A stretch of 64,000 bases of DNA from Pigmentiphaga aceris (GTDB taxonomy: Bacteria > Pseudomonadota > Gammaproteobacteria > Burkholderiales > Burkholderiaceae_B). Both the position numbers and the translations under genes were made by a program. Shown one piece after another: positions 44,180 to 52,762 of the stretch. The DNA lies in the NCBI RefSeq assembly GCF_008119665.1, contig NZ_CP043046.1, positions 4,650,001 through 4,714,000 of the forward strand, read 5' to 3'. Each line of letters starts with the position of its first letter. Position 1 is the stretch's first letter. The notes beneath the pieces were generated by a model. It made no database searches. It was given only the letters and a program-made list of their open reading frames with translations, and was not told where the DNA came from.

Positions 44180-45364
44180 TCAGCCCTTCGCGTCTGGCTC
44201 AGTCAGCGCCTGGCCCAGATTGCGCAGGAAACCTTCGCACTGCGCCAACTGTTCGAGCGGCACATATTCGTTGGGCCGATGCGCGTTGTTGATGCTGCCG
44301 GGGCCACACACGACCGTCGGAATATTCAGCGCCTGGAACAGCCCGGCCTCAGTACCATAAGCCACCTTGCGGATCTGGCGATCTTGCGTCAACGCACGCG
44401 CAAGCTGCGTGATGGCAGCTTCTTCCGAGGCATCCAAACCAGGTGCCGCGCCACCGTCAACGATGTCGATGCGGGCATCCGGGTACTCGGCCTGCATGCG
44501 CGGCAGCAGGTATTCGGCGACATACCGTTTGACTGTCGCCTGAATCTCCACCGGCTTCATGTCCGGCAGGTTGCGGAACTCATACGAGAACTCGCACAGG
44601 TCTGGAATGGTGTTGAGTGCGATGCCGCCCTGAATCAGGTTGGTGGTCATCGTGGTGTACGGCACGTCGTAGAACTTGTCGAACGGGCCGTTGGCCTTGT
44701 AGGCGTCGGCCAGGTCGCGAATATGGCAGATCAGGCGCGCTGCATATTCGATGGCGTTGCTGCCCATGGGGGTGAGCGACGAGTGCGCAGCGCGGCCATG
44801 CACCTTGCAGTGGAAGACGTTGATGCCCTTGTGGGCCACCACCACCTGCATACTGGTGGGTTCGCCCACCACACAACCGTCAGGTCGAATGCCGCGATCG
44901 GCGAATTCAGCCAGCATGGTCGGCGCGCCCATGCAGCCGATTTCCTCGTCGTAGGAAAACGCCAGGTGGATCGGCTTGCGACGGGCTTGTGTCTGGAACT
45001 CGGGCACCATGGCCAGCGCAGTGGCAATGAACCCCTTCATGTCGCAAGTACCACGGCCATACAGATTGCCGTCGCGTTCCATCAGCTTGAACGGATCGCT
45101 GTCCCAGGTCTGGCCATCGACCGGCACCACGTCAGTGTGACCCGACAGCACGATACCGCCCTGGGTGCTGCCGTCATGCGCGGGCAAGGTGGCAAACAGG
45201 TTGGCCTTGGTGCGTTCGGGGTTGTGCGCCAGCCAGGACTCGATGCCGCGTCCTTTGAGCCAGTCACGCACATCTTCGATCAGGTCGAGGTTGGAGTTTC
45301 GGCTGGTGGTGTCGAAGGCAACAAGCCTGTCGAGCCACTCACGCGTGGTCGGTGTGCGGGTCAC
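44180..45364 (-). CDS. argE: Acetylornithine deacetylase
   Basis: This cytosolic M20-family metallohydrolase removes the acetyl group from N2-acetylornithine in arginine synthesis. The 394-residue protein shows GHTDVVPVDGQTWDSDPF and YGRGTCDMKGF (metal ligands His and Asp), DEEIGCMGAPTM (catalytic and metal Glu) and GTEAGLFQALNIPTVVCGPG. GTG 45364 is chosen because AGGA lies seven bases upstream; in-frame extensions to 45403 lack support. It converges on the cobalamin adenosyltransferase gene, with the insertion sequence between them. Confidence 0.92.
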   Translation of the reverse strand: MTRTPTTREWLDRLVAFDTTSRNSNLDLIEDVRDWLKGRGIESWLAHNPERTKANLFATLPAHDGSTQGGIVLSGHTDVVPVDGQTWDSDPFKLMERDGNLYGRGTCDMKGFIATALAMVPEFQTQARRKPIHLAFSYDEEIGCMGAPTMLAEFADRGIRPDGCVVGEPTSMQVVVAHKGINVFHCKVHGRAAHSSLTPMGSNAIEYAARLICHIRDLADAYKANGPFDKFYDVPYTTMTTNLIQGGIALNTIPDLCEFSYEFRNLPDMKPVEIQATVKRYVAEYLLPRMQAEYPDARIDIVDGGAAPGLDASEEAAITQLARALTQDRQIRKVAYGTEAGLFQALNIPTVVCGPGSINNAHRPNEYVPLEQLAQCEGFLRNLGQALTEPDAKG

Positions 45365-45583
45365 GGCGGAATCCTGGTCAAGCCCATCCGGGCAAAAAAC
45401 CATTCTATGACAGATGTATCCGTAAAACAGGACCAGGGTGCCACGACCAAGCTATGTATTCGCACCAACAAGACCGAGATATCACGCCATTCGCGCTGTA
45501 TGAACTTGCAACACCCCGCGTTTGACCCACCCCAATCAGGCGCACAGAATCGGCGTCTTGTCTTCTGTTGATCAGGTCGCTCC

Positions 45584-46762
45584 TTGTATAACCACGTCCG
45601 CACTTCCGCCCTGCTTGCCGCCCTTTGCCTGAGCGCCTACGGCGGCCTCGCCCACGCGGGCTACGACGAAGGGCTTGCCGCGTTTCAGCGCAAGGATTTC
45701 CCCGCTGCCCTGAAGGAATTCCGTGCAGGTGCCAACAAGGGCGATGCCAAATCGCAGTACGCCCTGGGCCGGATGTACGGAAATGGCCAAGGTGTTACGA
45801 AAGACGATACGCAATCGGCAAACTGGATTCGCAAGGCCGCTGACCAGGGCTACATCGAGGCGGAATACCGCATGGCCCTGGCCTATGTGGAAGGTGCGGG
45901 CGTAGCCCGCAACCCGGCTGACGCCTTCGCCTGGTTCCGCCGCGCGGCACAACAAGGTTTTGCCCCGGCACAACATAACCTGGCGTCCATGTACGCCATG
46001 GGCGAAGGCACTACCAAGGACCCCGCGCAAGCCGCGCAGTGGTACACCAAGGCGGCTGAACAAGGCATGGTGCAGTCGCAGTTCAACCTGGCGGCAATGT
46101 ACGCAGAAGGCACCGGCGTGCCCAAGGACGATGCCAAGGCAGTCAGCTGGTTCAGCAAAGCCGCCGAACAAGGCAACGGCCCCGCGCAGTTCAGCCTGGG
46201 CATGGCTTACGGTAATGGCATTGGCGTCGCAAAGAACGAAAAACAGGCGTTTGCCTGGTTCACGAAGGCAGCCGAACAGAATATCCCGGGGGCACAGCAT
46301 CAGCTGGGCAGCCATTACGCACAAGGCGTGGGTGTGGCGCGCAATGACGCCCAGGCCGTGTCCTGGTTCCGCAAGGCCGCAGACCAGGGCTTCCCCGCCG
46401 CGCAGTACGATCTGGGCATTGCCTATGCCAAGGGCCTTGGCATCGCCAAGGATGAGGCCCAGGCGGCCCAATGGTTCCGCAAAGCGGCTGACCAGGGCGA
46501 TGCCGATGCCATCACCAACCTGGGCGTGAACTACGAACGTGGCGCAGGCGTGGCAAAAAGTGAGGCTGCGGCCTATGCGCTGTATGACGTAGCTGCCGCG
46601 CGCGGCAATACCGGAGCCGCAGGCAACCTGCAACGCCTGATTCCAGTCATGTCGCCCGGCGACGTGGAAGCAGCCAAGCAGTTGTCACAGCAGATACAGG
46701 CCAACGGCCAGGTATCCAAGTCGGTTGACACATTCGTGGCTGGCCGCGCAAATCGGGGCTGA
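45584..46762 (+). CDS. Exported Sel1-like repeat protein
   Basis: The 392-residue protein has a signal peptide (VRTSALLAALCLSAYGGLAHA) and eight Sel1 repeats of about 36 residues from residue 50 to 340, each with an AxxxLGxxYxxGxGVxxDxxxAxxWFxKAAxQG pattern. Sel1 arrays form alpha-alpha superhelices that bind protein partners, often in the envelope. TTG 45584 is the likely start, since no ATG or GTG lies nearby in frame and AGG is seven bases upstream. It is followed on the same strand by an exported protein of unknown function. Confidence 0.85.
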   Translation: MYNHVRTSALLAALCLSAYGGLAHAGYDEGLAAFQRKDFPAALKEFRAGANKGDAKSQYALGRMYGNGQGVTKDDTQSANWIRKAADQGYIEAEYRMALAYVEGAGVARNPADAFAWFRRAAQQGFAPAQHNLASMYAMGEGTTKDPAQAAQWYTKAAEQGMVQSQFNLAAMYAEGTGVPKDDAKAVSWFSKAAEQGNGPAQFSLGMAYGNGIGVAKNEKQAFAWFTKAAEQNIPGAQHQLGSHYAQGVGVARNDAQAVSWFRKAADQGFPAAQYDLGIAYAKGLGIAKDEAQAAQWFRKAADQGDADAITNLGVNYERGAGVAKSEAAAYALYDVAAARGNTGAAGNLQRLIPVMSPGDVEAAKQLSQQIQANGQVSKSVDTFVAGRANRG

Positions 46763-46808
46763 TGTCTGGACCGCGATGGGGCTGCGGGCCTGTGGCCCGC
46801 GCCACGGC

Positions 46809-48068
46809 ATGCGCATACGCACGCAGCTGCCTACCCATCGGCGTCTGTGTTCAGCGCTGACGCTTGCTATGTGCCTGCTTGCAGGCACGCTTGTCACAGG
46901 CACGCCTACCAGTCATGCCGCCGATGATCCACGTGCGTTCATGCACGGCATCGGCACGGCCCGGGCACCCGATGGTGCCCACTATATTTTCTACAGTGCG
47001 TCAGGCTTGCCACCACGCGGTGCGGATGCCGACGGCAGTTGGCCACACGACGTGTACGTGTCCACTTGGCAGCCTGCAAGCGGCACGCTGTCAGCACCCC
47101 AGACCTTCATTTCCCGCCCCGAGGCACAGGAACCTGTATCGGTTGCCCAGCATGCCAACGGCACCATCATGCTGACGTTCGAAGACGGTTTCGACGCACG
47201 CGATGTGCTGACGCAGCGATTCGGTCTGTATGGTCAGCGGCTGGAACCCATCAAAGCCTACCCACAAGACATTCTGAGCGGTGGGCATTCCGGCCACATT
47301 GCGGCGGTGGCTGATGGGTTCGTGGTCTTCTACTCCGAAGGCTGGGTGCCGGGTGGCGGTGTGGACAACCTGGGCTCTGGCGACAACGTGCACGCGGCAT
47401 TCCTGGATACCCGGGGCCGCATCATTCGACACGTCGATGTCGCCAGCGGAAAGCGGGCATGGTGGCCCGTATTGGCAGGTGCCCCTGATCGCGCCTTGCT
47501 GGTGTGGCAGCAGTTCGTTCGCGGCCGCACCGACGCCAGTCTGCATGCGGCTTTGATGCAGCCTGCCACCGGCAAACTGGTGCCGCTGGGGCGCTTGCTG
47601 GACAAGCTGAATTACTACACCTATCAAGTGGCGTGGATGCCTGCGGTGAATCGCTTTCTGCTGACCGGGACACGGCAGGGCGACCAGGGTTTTGCGCGTC
47701 TGATATCCCCGGATGGCAAGATCCTTGCCCAGGCCGACTGCCTGCCCGCCACGGTCCGCGAGGCCGAGATCATGGTGCGGGATCGTCAGGCACTGATTCC
47801 CGCCGCGCAAGGTCAGGTCATCAGTGTGGACATCGGTGAGCAGGATGCGCTGCACATCACTACGCTGTCGCTGGATGCCAGGTGGGGCACGACCGGCACG
47901 CTTGGGTTGCCGGGGCCGGATCAAGGCGTGACGTGGTTCACCTTGACCGAGGAAGGCATGCGTCACTATTTGCAGAAGGCAGCGCTGTCTGACGAGGCAC
48001 AGACGGGCAAGGAGCCTGCCCGCCCGCTATCGTGTGCAACCACTGAAGCGGCGGCCTCAGCGCAGTAG
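46809..48068 (+). CDS. Exported protein of unknown function, possible beta-propeller
   Basis: From ATG 46809 the 419-residue protein begins with a signal peptide (a basic start, a core ALTLAMCLLAGTLVTG, and a cleavage region near TSHAADD). An in-frame ATG at 46776 would add 11 residues. The mature part has recurring short segments such as HYIFYSASG, GFVVFYSEGW, RALLVWQQFV and RFLLTGTRQGDQGFA, spaced as in beta-propeller blades. I do not recognise the family. It starts 46 bases after the Sel1 gene and may be co-transcribed. Confidence 0.6.
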   Translation: MRIRTQLPTHRRLCSALTLAMCLLAGTLVTGTPTSHAADDPRAFMHGIGTARAPDGAHYIFYSASGLPPRGADADGSWPHDVYVSTWQPASGTLSAPQTFISRPEAQEPVSVAQHANGTIMLTFEDGFDARDVLTQRFGLYGQRLEPIKAYPQDILSGGHSGHIAAVADGFVVFYSEGWVPGGGVDNLGSGDNVHAAFLDTRGRIIRHVDVASGKRAWWPVLAGAPDRALLVWQQFVRGRTDASLHAALMQPATGKLVPLGRLLDKLNYYTYQVAWMPAVNRFLLTGTRQGDQGFARLISPDGKILAQADCLPATVREAEIMVRDRQALIPAAQGQVISVDIGEQDALHITTLSLDARWGTTGTLGLPGPDQGVTWFTLTEEGMRHYLQKAALSDEAQTGKEPARPLSCATTEAAASAQ

Positions 48069-48150
48069 TTCAATCAACGCAGGTCAACTGAACCGCTCAA
48101 TTCGGCAGCGCAATCAAGCAGCCCACCGAAACCCAGCCCACCCAGACCGC

Positions 48151-48954
48151 TCAATTGAAGCGATACAGATACCCCGCCCGCACCGCAGGCAACCACGTGC
48201 GATCGACGATGGGGCTGTCCTGAATACTGGACCCGACCCGATTGGCGCTCAAGTCAAGAAACACCGTTTGTTTGGGCGTCAGTGAATACTGCGCACGCAC
48301 GCCAAGCTCCGTACTGATTGCCGACTTTCCCGCATAGGCCGCACGGCCGGGGCGCGCTTCAGAACTGCGCACGCCGTAGTAATAGTCCACAAACTTGCTG
48401 TCCTGCCAGATGGCACCAATACGCGGCGTCAACAGCCACTGACCCATCGGAAAATCGCGCTCGAGGCCCAGGCCCACTTGCTGACCCTTGCTGCGGCCCG
48501 ACGCATCACCCAGCCAGGATGCGGTCAGGTCTGCCCAGCCGGCATCCCACTCCACCACCCCACCCAGCCAGATCGATTCCTTGCGATGGCTCATGCCGTT
48601 CAGGGCGGGAGCATCGGAACCCTTGTAGCCATCACCAAACCCGTATTCCGCGCGCGCAGAAAACGACAGGCGTTCATCGCCAAGCAAGTGCACATCGGCC
48701 GTCTTGCCCTGGATGCTGAACAAGCGGCTTTCGTAGCTGACGACGGGAATCAGGTGGTTTTCATAACCGACGCCGGTATATGGGCTGCGGTCAGTGCTGA
48801 CACCGACACCCAATCCGAAGAAGGAGTCGCTGGTGGACGCTGGGGGTGCGGTTTGTGCGGTGCTTTGTACGGTACTTTGCGCAAAGGCAGTCGGCAACAC
48901 GGTGACCATGAGCATGGCGCTCAGGACGGCAGACAGGGAGGCGGTGTTGGGCAT
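48151..48954 (-). CDS. MipA/OmpV family outer-membrane protein
   Basis: The 267-residue protein has a signal peptide (ending near TAFAQS) and the MipA/OmpV pattern: FFGLGVGVSTDRSPYTGVGYE, YESRLFSIQGKTADVHLLGD, RDFPMGQWLLTPRIGAIWQDS and a C-terminal aromatic YLYRFN that fits beta-barrel assembly. In E. coli, MipA is a scaffold for murein enzymes; the role of most homologs is unknown. ATG 48954 is preferred to 48981 because the signal peptide begins there. It lies downstream of aroG on the same strand. Confidence 0.85.
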   Translation of the reverse strand: MPNTASLSAVLSAMLMVTVLPTAFAQSTVQSTAQTAPPASTSDSFFGLGVGVSTDRSPYTGVGYENHLIPVVSYESRLFSIQGKTADVHLLGDERLSFSARAEYGFGDGYKGSDAPALNGMSHRKESIWLGGVVEWDAGWADLTASWLGDASGRSKGQQVGLGLERDFPMGQWLLTPRIGAIWQDSKFVDYYYGVRSSEARPGRAAYAGKSAISTELGVRAQYSLTPKQTVFLDLSANRVGSSIQDSPIVDRTWLPAVRAGYLYRFN

Positions 48955-49052
48955 GAGCAGTCCGTCGAGTTCGTCAGCCACCTGCTGGGGTGGCAGGGCG
49001 AAACCTGCTGCCGACCGCGTTGCGCGCGTCGGCAGCAGATCACCGCTCGAGT

Positions 49053-50126
49053 TTACTTCCCGCTTGCGCTGACCGTCACGCGGCGTGCTTTCACCGCGCG
49101 CGACAGGCGATCCAGCACGCCCAGCGAGGTTTCCCAGTCGATGCAGCCGTCGGTAATGCTCTGGCCGTAGGTCAGGGGCTTGCCTTCGATCTGGTCCTGG
49201 CGACCACCCACCAAGTGGCTTTCGACCATCACGCCGACAATGCGGCGGTCGCCCGCTTCCATCTGCGCCGACACATCGTCGATCACGGCAGGCTGGTTCT
49301 CGGGCTTCTTGCTGCTGTTGGCATGGCTGGCATCGATCATGATGCGCTGGGCCAAGCCCGACTTGGCGATGTCTTGGCAGGCCGCCGCAATGCTGGCCGC
49401 GTCGTAGTTCGGCGTCTTGCCGCCACGCAGGATCACGTGGCAGTCCTCGTTGCCGTGGGTCGACACAATGGCAGCATGACCGCCCTTGGTGACCGACAGG
49501 AAGTGGTGCGGCTGCGAGGCGGCTTTGATCGCGTCAACAGCAATCTTGACGTTGCCATCGGTACCGTTCTTGAAGCCTACCGGGCAGGACAGACCCGACG
49601 ACAGTTCGCGGTGCACCTGGCTTTCCGTCGTGCGTGCACCGATCGCGCCCCAGGAGACCAGGTCGGCGATGAATTGCGGCGTGATCATGTCCAGGTATTC
49701 GCAGCCCGCCGGTACGCCCTTGTCATTGATCGTCAGCAAGAGTTCACGCGCGGTGCGCAAACCCTTGTTGATGTTGCAGCTGCCGTCCAGGTCCGGGTCA
49801 TTGATCAAGCCCTTCCAGCCCACCGTGGTACGGGGCTTCTCGAAATACACCCGCATGACGATTTCGAGTTCACCGGCGTAGCGCGTGCGTTCCGCCTTGA
49901 GGCGCTCGGCGTATTCCAGCGCAGCTTTCGGATCGTGGATCGAGCACGGTCCGATCACGACGATGACCCGGTCGTCCATGCCGTGCAGGATGCGGTGCAT
50001 GGCCTGACGGGCTTCATAGACCGTGTTTGCAATCCCGGTCGTGCAAGGCAGTTCGCTCATCAGCTGCGACGGCGGGGTCAGCTCCTTGATCTCGCGGATA
50101 CGCAAGTCATCGGTATTGTGCGACAC
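49053..50126 (-). CDS. aroG: 3-deoxy-7-phosphoheptulonate (DAHP) synthase, type I AroG/AroF class
   Basis: The enzyme condenses phosphoenolpyruvate and erythrose 4-phosphate, the entry step to aromatic amino acids. The 357 residues include VIVVIGPCSIHDPKAALEYA, MRVYFEKPRTTVGWKGLIND, GARTTESQVHRELSSGLSCP, DASHANSSKKPENQ and VMVESHLVGGRQ. Length and sequence fit the feedback-inhibited AroG/AroF class; which amino acid inhibits it cannot be read directly. A leader of about 230 bases with a Phe/Tyr-rich ORF and terminator precedes it, so transcription attenuation by aromatic amino acid supply is likely. Confidence 0.95.
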   Translation of the reverse strand: MSHNTDDLRIREIKELTPPSQLMSELPCTTGIANTVYEARQAMHRILHGMDDRVIVVIGPCSIHDPKAALEYAERLKAERTRYAGELEIVMRVYFEKPRTTVGWKGLINDPDLDGSCNINKGLRTARELLLTINDKGVPAGCEYLDMITPQFIADLVSWGAIGARTTESQVHRELSSGLSCPVGFKNGTDGNVKIAVDAIKAASQPHHFLSVTKGGHAAIVSTHGNEDCHVILRGGKTPNYDAASIAAACQDIAKSGLAQRIMIDASHANSSKKPENQPAVIDDVSAQMEAGDRRIVGVMVESHLVGGRQDQIEGKPLTYGQSITDGCIDWETSLGVLDRLSRAVKARRVTVSASGK

Positions 50127-50215
50127 GGTATTTCTCCTGGGCTTTTTCGGTAGTGATGCGGGCGATTAACGAACTGGGAACAGCGAATTTGGTAGCAGAT
50201 AAAAATGGACAGGCG

Positions 50216-50245
50216 AAAAAAAAGCCGCCAGTGAAGCTGGCGGCT
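50216..50245 (-). terminator. Intrinsic terminator in the aroG leader (attenuator)
   Basis: On the minus strand AGCCGCCAG pairs with CTGGCGGCT (nine base pairs, five-base loop) and is followed by a run of eight T residues, 90 bases before the aroG start. It lies 30 bases after the leader-peptide stop. Because it precedes the gene it serves, it is an attenuator rather than an end-of-gene terminator. Confidence 0.9.
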
Positions 50246-50275
50246 ATTTTTCGGGGGGCTTGTTTGTCACCCCTG

Positions 50276-50359
50276 TCAGGTGCGACACATCCCTTCCTCC
50301 GCCAGCGGCATTGGAATTCCGTAAAAATAAAAATAAAACGGACGGGAGATGAGGACCAT
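50276..50359 (-). CDS. aroG leader peptide, Phe/Tyr-rich, 27 residues
   Basis: ATG 50359 opens a 28-codon frame that ends with TGA at 50276. Residues 8-13 are Phe-Tyr-Phe-Tyr-Phe-Tyr (TTT/TAT/TAC codons), the regulatory run expected of an attenuation leader; the rest is MVLISRP before it and GIPMPLAEEGMCRT after it. GCTGGCGG, in the codons for PLAE (50299-50306), can pair with CCGCCAGC at the 5' arm of the terminator (50236-50243), giving a possible antiterminator. No Shine-Dalgarno is visible; a TTGCAG/TACCAT promoter pair (50390-50395 and 50366-50371) would start transcription close to the ATG, so the leader may be nearly leaderless. Codon content and layout are seen directly; the mechanism is inferred. 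Confidence 0.82.
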   Translation of the reverse strand: MVLISRPFYFYFYGIPMPLAEEGMCRT

Positions 50360-50365
50360 GTGCCG

Positions 50366-50395
50366 ATGGTATCAGTGTGCAGCGTGCGTCTGCAA
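50366..50395 (-). promoter_or_regulatory. Candidate sigma-70 promoter of the aroG leader
   Basis: On the minus strand TTGCAG (50390-50395) and TACCAT (50366-50371) are separated by 18 bases. The match is moderate (3/6 and 4/6), but it sits directly before the leader peptide. Confidence 0.4.
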
Positions 50396-50544
50396 GTCGC
50401 AGTCAAAGGAATTTGGCTGACTCGCGATGAAGCGGTCCCACGTCGTGGCACTCGCCAGACACCCGAAAGGCACGTGCGAGCCACTGTTCTACATGCACAA
50501 TACCCACCCGCCGCCGTCAGACGGTACTTTCCAGCAAGCAAACC

Positions 50545-51210
50545 ATGCGTATCCTTTTTGCCGAAGACAACCGCGACCTGGGCGAGTGGCTAAGCCGCGC
50601 GTTGAACGAATTGGGGATTGCTGTCGACTGGATCGACGACGGCCGCCTGATCGAAACCAGCCTGGCGGCGCGCAGCTACGACGCGCTGATTCTGGATCTG
50701 GGCCTGCCCGGCATCGACGGCCGCACAGCCTTGCTCAAGCTGCGTGCCGCCGACCAGCGCCTGCCGGTACTGGTGCTGACTGCCCGCGACTCGCTGAATG
50801 AGCGGGTGGCCACGCTGCACGAAGGTGCCGACGACTTCCTGGTGAAACCGTTTGCGCTGTCTGAATTGGAAGCCCGCCTGACGGCGCTGATTCGTCGTGC
50901 ACGCGGCTCGGAGCACCCGCGCCTGGCCTGCGGCCCGCTGGCGCTGGACACGGTCACCCGCCAATTCACGCTGGCCCAGCAGCCGCTGCCTTTGTCCAAG
51001 CGCGAACACGCCGTGTTGGCCTCACTGATTACCCGCAGCGGTGAACCGGTGTCCAAGCAAGACATTTTGTCGCGGGCGTTTCAGGATGGCGATGACGTGC
51101 AGCCAGAGATCATCGAAGTGATCGTGCACAGGCTGCGCAAGAAACTGGAACACAGTGGCGTGCGCATTCAAACCTTGCGAGGGCTGGGCTATGCACTGGA
51201 AGCGGTTTAA
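50545..51210 (+). CDS. tctD: OmpR-family response regulator TctD
   Basis: The 221-residue protein has a receiver domain (acidic pair near residues 7-8, Asp51 in LILDLGLPG, Lys in FLVKPFALSE) and a winged-helix DNA-binding domain (about 128-220, ending RKKLEHSGVRIQTLRGLGYA). It is paired with the kinase that overlaps its 3' end by 20 bases and lies upstream of tctCBA, so it most likely activates tricarboxylate uptake. The ATG follows a gap shared with the aroG leader on the other strand. Confidence 0.88.
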   Translation: MRILFAEDNRDLGEWLSRALNELGIAVDWIDDGRLIETSLAARSYDALILDLGLPGIDGRTALLKLRAADQRLPVLVLTARDSLNERVATLHEGADDFLVKPFALSELEARLTALIRRARGSEHPRLACGPLALDTVTRQFTLAQQPLPLSKREHAVLASLITRSGEPVSKQDILSRAFQDGDDVQPEIIEVIVHRLRKKLEHSGVRIQTLRGLGYALEAV

Positions 51211-52606
51211 GCCGCGCAGCCTGCGCGCCCAGTTGATGGCGCTGCTGATGCCGGCCGTGGTAGTCGTGGCGGGGGTGGAGCTGGCGCTGACTCGCTACGT
51301 GGCGCTGGACGCTGCCAACGCTGCCTATGACCGCTCGCTGCTGGGTGCGATGCGCTCGCTGAATGCGAATATCTCCTTTGCGTCGGGCGGCATGTCGATC
51401 GAACAGCCCTACACCTTGTTCGAGTTCTTCGAGATGACGGCCAGCGGCCGTGTGTACTTCCGGCTTGCCACGTTCAATGGCCTGGTGGAAATCGGCAGTG
51501 CGGGGCTACCACTGCCCACCGGGCCGCTGTATGAAAACAAGCCCAGCTTCTACGACGCCACCTACTTTGGTGAAACGCTGCGCGTAGGCTCGCTGCTGCG
51601 CCGCATTGAAGATCCGCGTGCACACAATGTCGGTGAACTGATGATCGTTCAGGTCGCCGAGAACACCGAATCGCGTGAAGCCTTCACCGCCTCGTTCATC
51701 CGCCGCGCAGCCGTGCGCGACGCGATCTTGCTGGCGGCAGTGATCCTGGCGCTGGCCTTGATCGCACGGTGGGCCACCGCGCGGGTGTCGCGGCTGTCGA
51801 ACGAAGTCAAGGCGCGGCGTCCTGCCGATGTTGCGCCCATCGACACCGAAGGACTGCCTACCGAGGTGTCCTTGCTGGTCCAGGCCATCAATACGCAGAT
51901 GGCCCGCACCCACGATCTGCTGACGCAGCAACGCAGCTTTGTCGACGACGCATCGCACCAGTTGCGCACGCCACTGGCGACCTTGCGCGCCCAGCTTGAT
52001 TACGCCCTGCTGATCCGCGACCCGGCAAAACTGCAAGACACCTTGCAGGCCCTGGTCAAGCAGGTGGACTACGCCACCCGCAACACCAACCAGTTGCTGG
52101 CCCTGGCGCGCAGCGACACGGCGCAATTGCACCCTGCCCCCTTCGACATGGGTGAATTGCTGCGCGACGTTGCCGTCAGCCTGCTGCCGCTGGCGCGCTC
52201 GCGTGGCATCGATCTGGGGGTGGACGCCGATACCCCGGTTGCCATGGTGGGCGATGCAGGCTTGCTGCGCGAAGCGCTCAGCAATCTTGCCGACAACGCC
52301 ATCCGCCATGCGCCGGTCGGCAGCGAAGTCACGCTCAGCGGCGCAAAGCGAGATCACGAATACGCCTTGTGGGTGGTGGACGATGGCCCCGGCTTGCCGC
52401 CCGCAGTACTGGCACGCGCAGGTGAACGCTTCGTTCCCGGGCCACAGCAAGGCAGTGTCGGCCTGGGCTTGGCCATCGTGCATGCGATTGCCGAACGCCA
52501 CCATGGCAAGTTGACGATTGCACAACGCACGCCAACCGGTTTGTGCATGGGCTTGGCCTGGCCCGAGGCACTCGCCACGGATGCGCCCGTACATACCTCC
52601 ATATAA
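51191..52606 (+). CDS. tctE: Sensor histidine kinase TctE
   Basis: The 471-residue kinase has a first transmembrane helix (about 12-35), a periplasmic domain (about 36-175, matching the 2CSK_N sensor fold of TctE/QseC-like kinases), a second helix (about 176-196), a HAMP-like segment, the phosphoacceptor His256 in DDASHQLRTPLATL, and an ATPase domain with NLADNAIRHAP and DDGPGLP. ATG 51191 lies inside the tctD end (20-base overlap). It should sense citrate or another tricarboxylate and phosphorylate TctD. Confidence 0.9.
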   Translation: MHWKRFKPRSLRAQLMALLMPAVVVVAGVELALTRYVALDAANAAYDRSLLGAMRSLNANISFASGGMSIEQPYTLFEFFEMTASGRVYFRLATFNGLVEIGSAGLPLPTGPLYENKPSFYDATYFGETLRVGSLLRRIEDPRAHNVGELMIVQVAENTESREAFTASFIRRAAVRDAILLAAVILALALIARWATARVSRLSNEVKARRPADVAPIDTEGLPTEVSLLVQAINTQMARTHDLLTQQRSFVDDASHQLRTPLATLRAQLDYALLIRDPAKLQDTLQALVKQVDYATRNTNQLLALARSDTAQLHPAPFDMGELLRDVAVSLLPLARSRGIDLGVDADTPVAMVGDAGLLREALSNLADNAIRHAPVGSEVTLSGAKRDHEYALWVVDDGPGLPPAVLARAGERFVPGPQQGSVGLGLAIVHAIAERHHGKLTIAQRTPTGLCMGLAWPEALATDAPVHTSI

Positions 52607-52762
52607 GCGGGAAAACCCGTGGCCGTTCGCGCCTCCGCAATAACCCTGCTTTGAAAGCAGATCGAAAGCTACGGATCGCTAGTCTTCAGAACCTTTTCGA
52701 GACCGTGCGACAAAATCTCCACCGAGAGAGCGCCGGTCACCGTTATTTCTGGAGATCGCATC

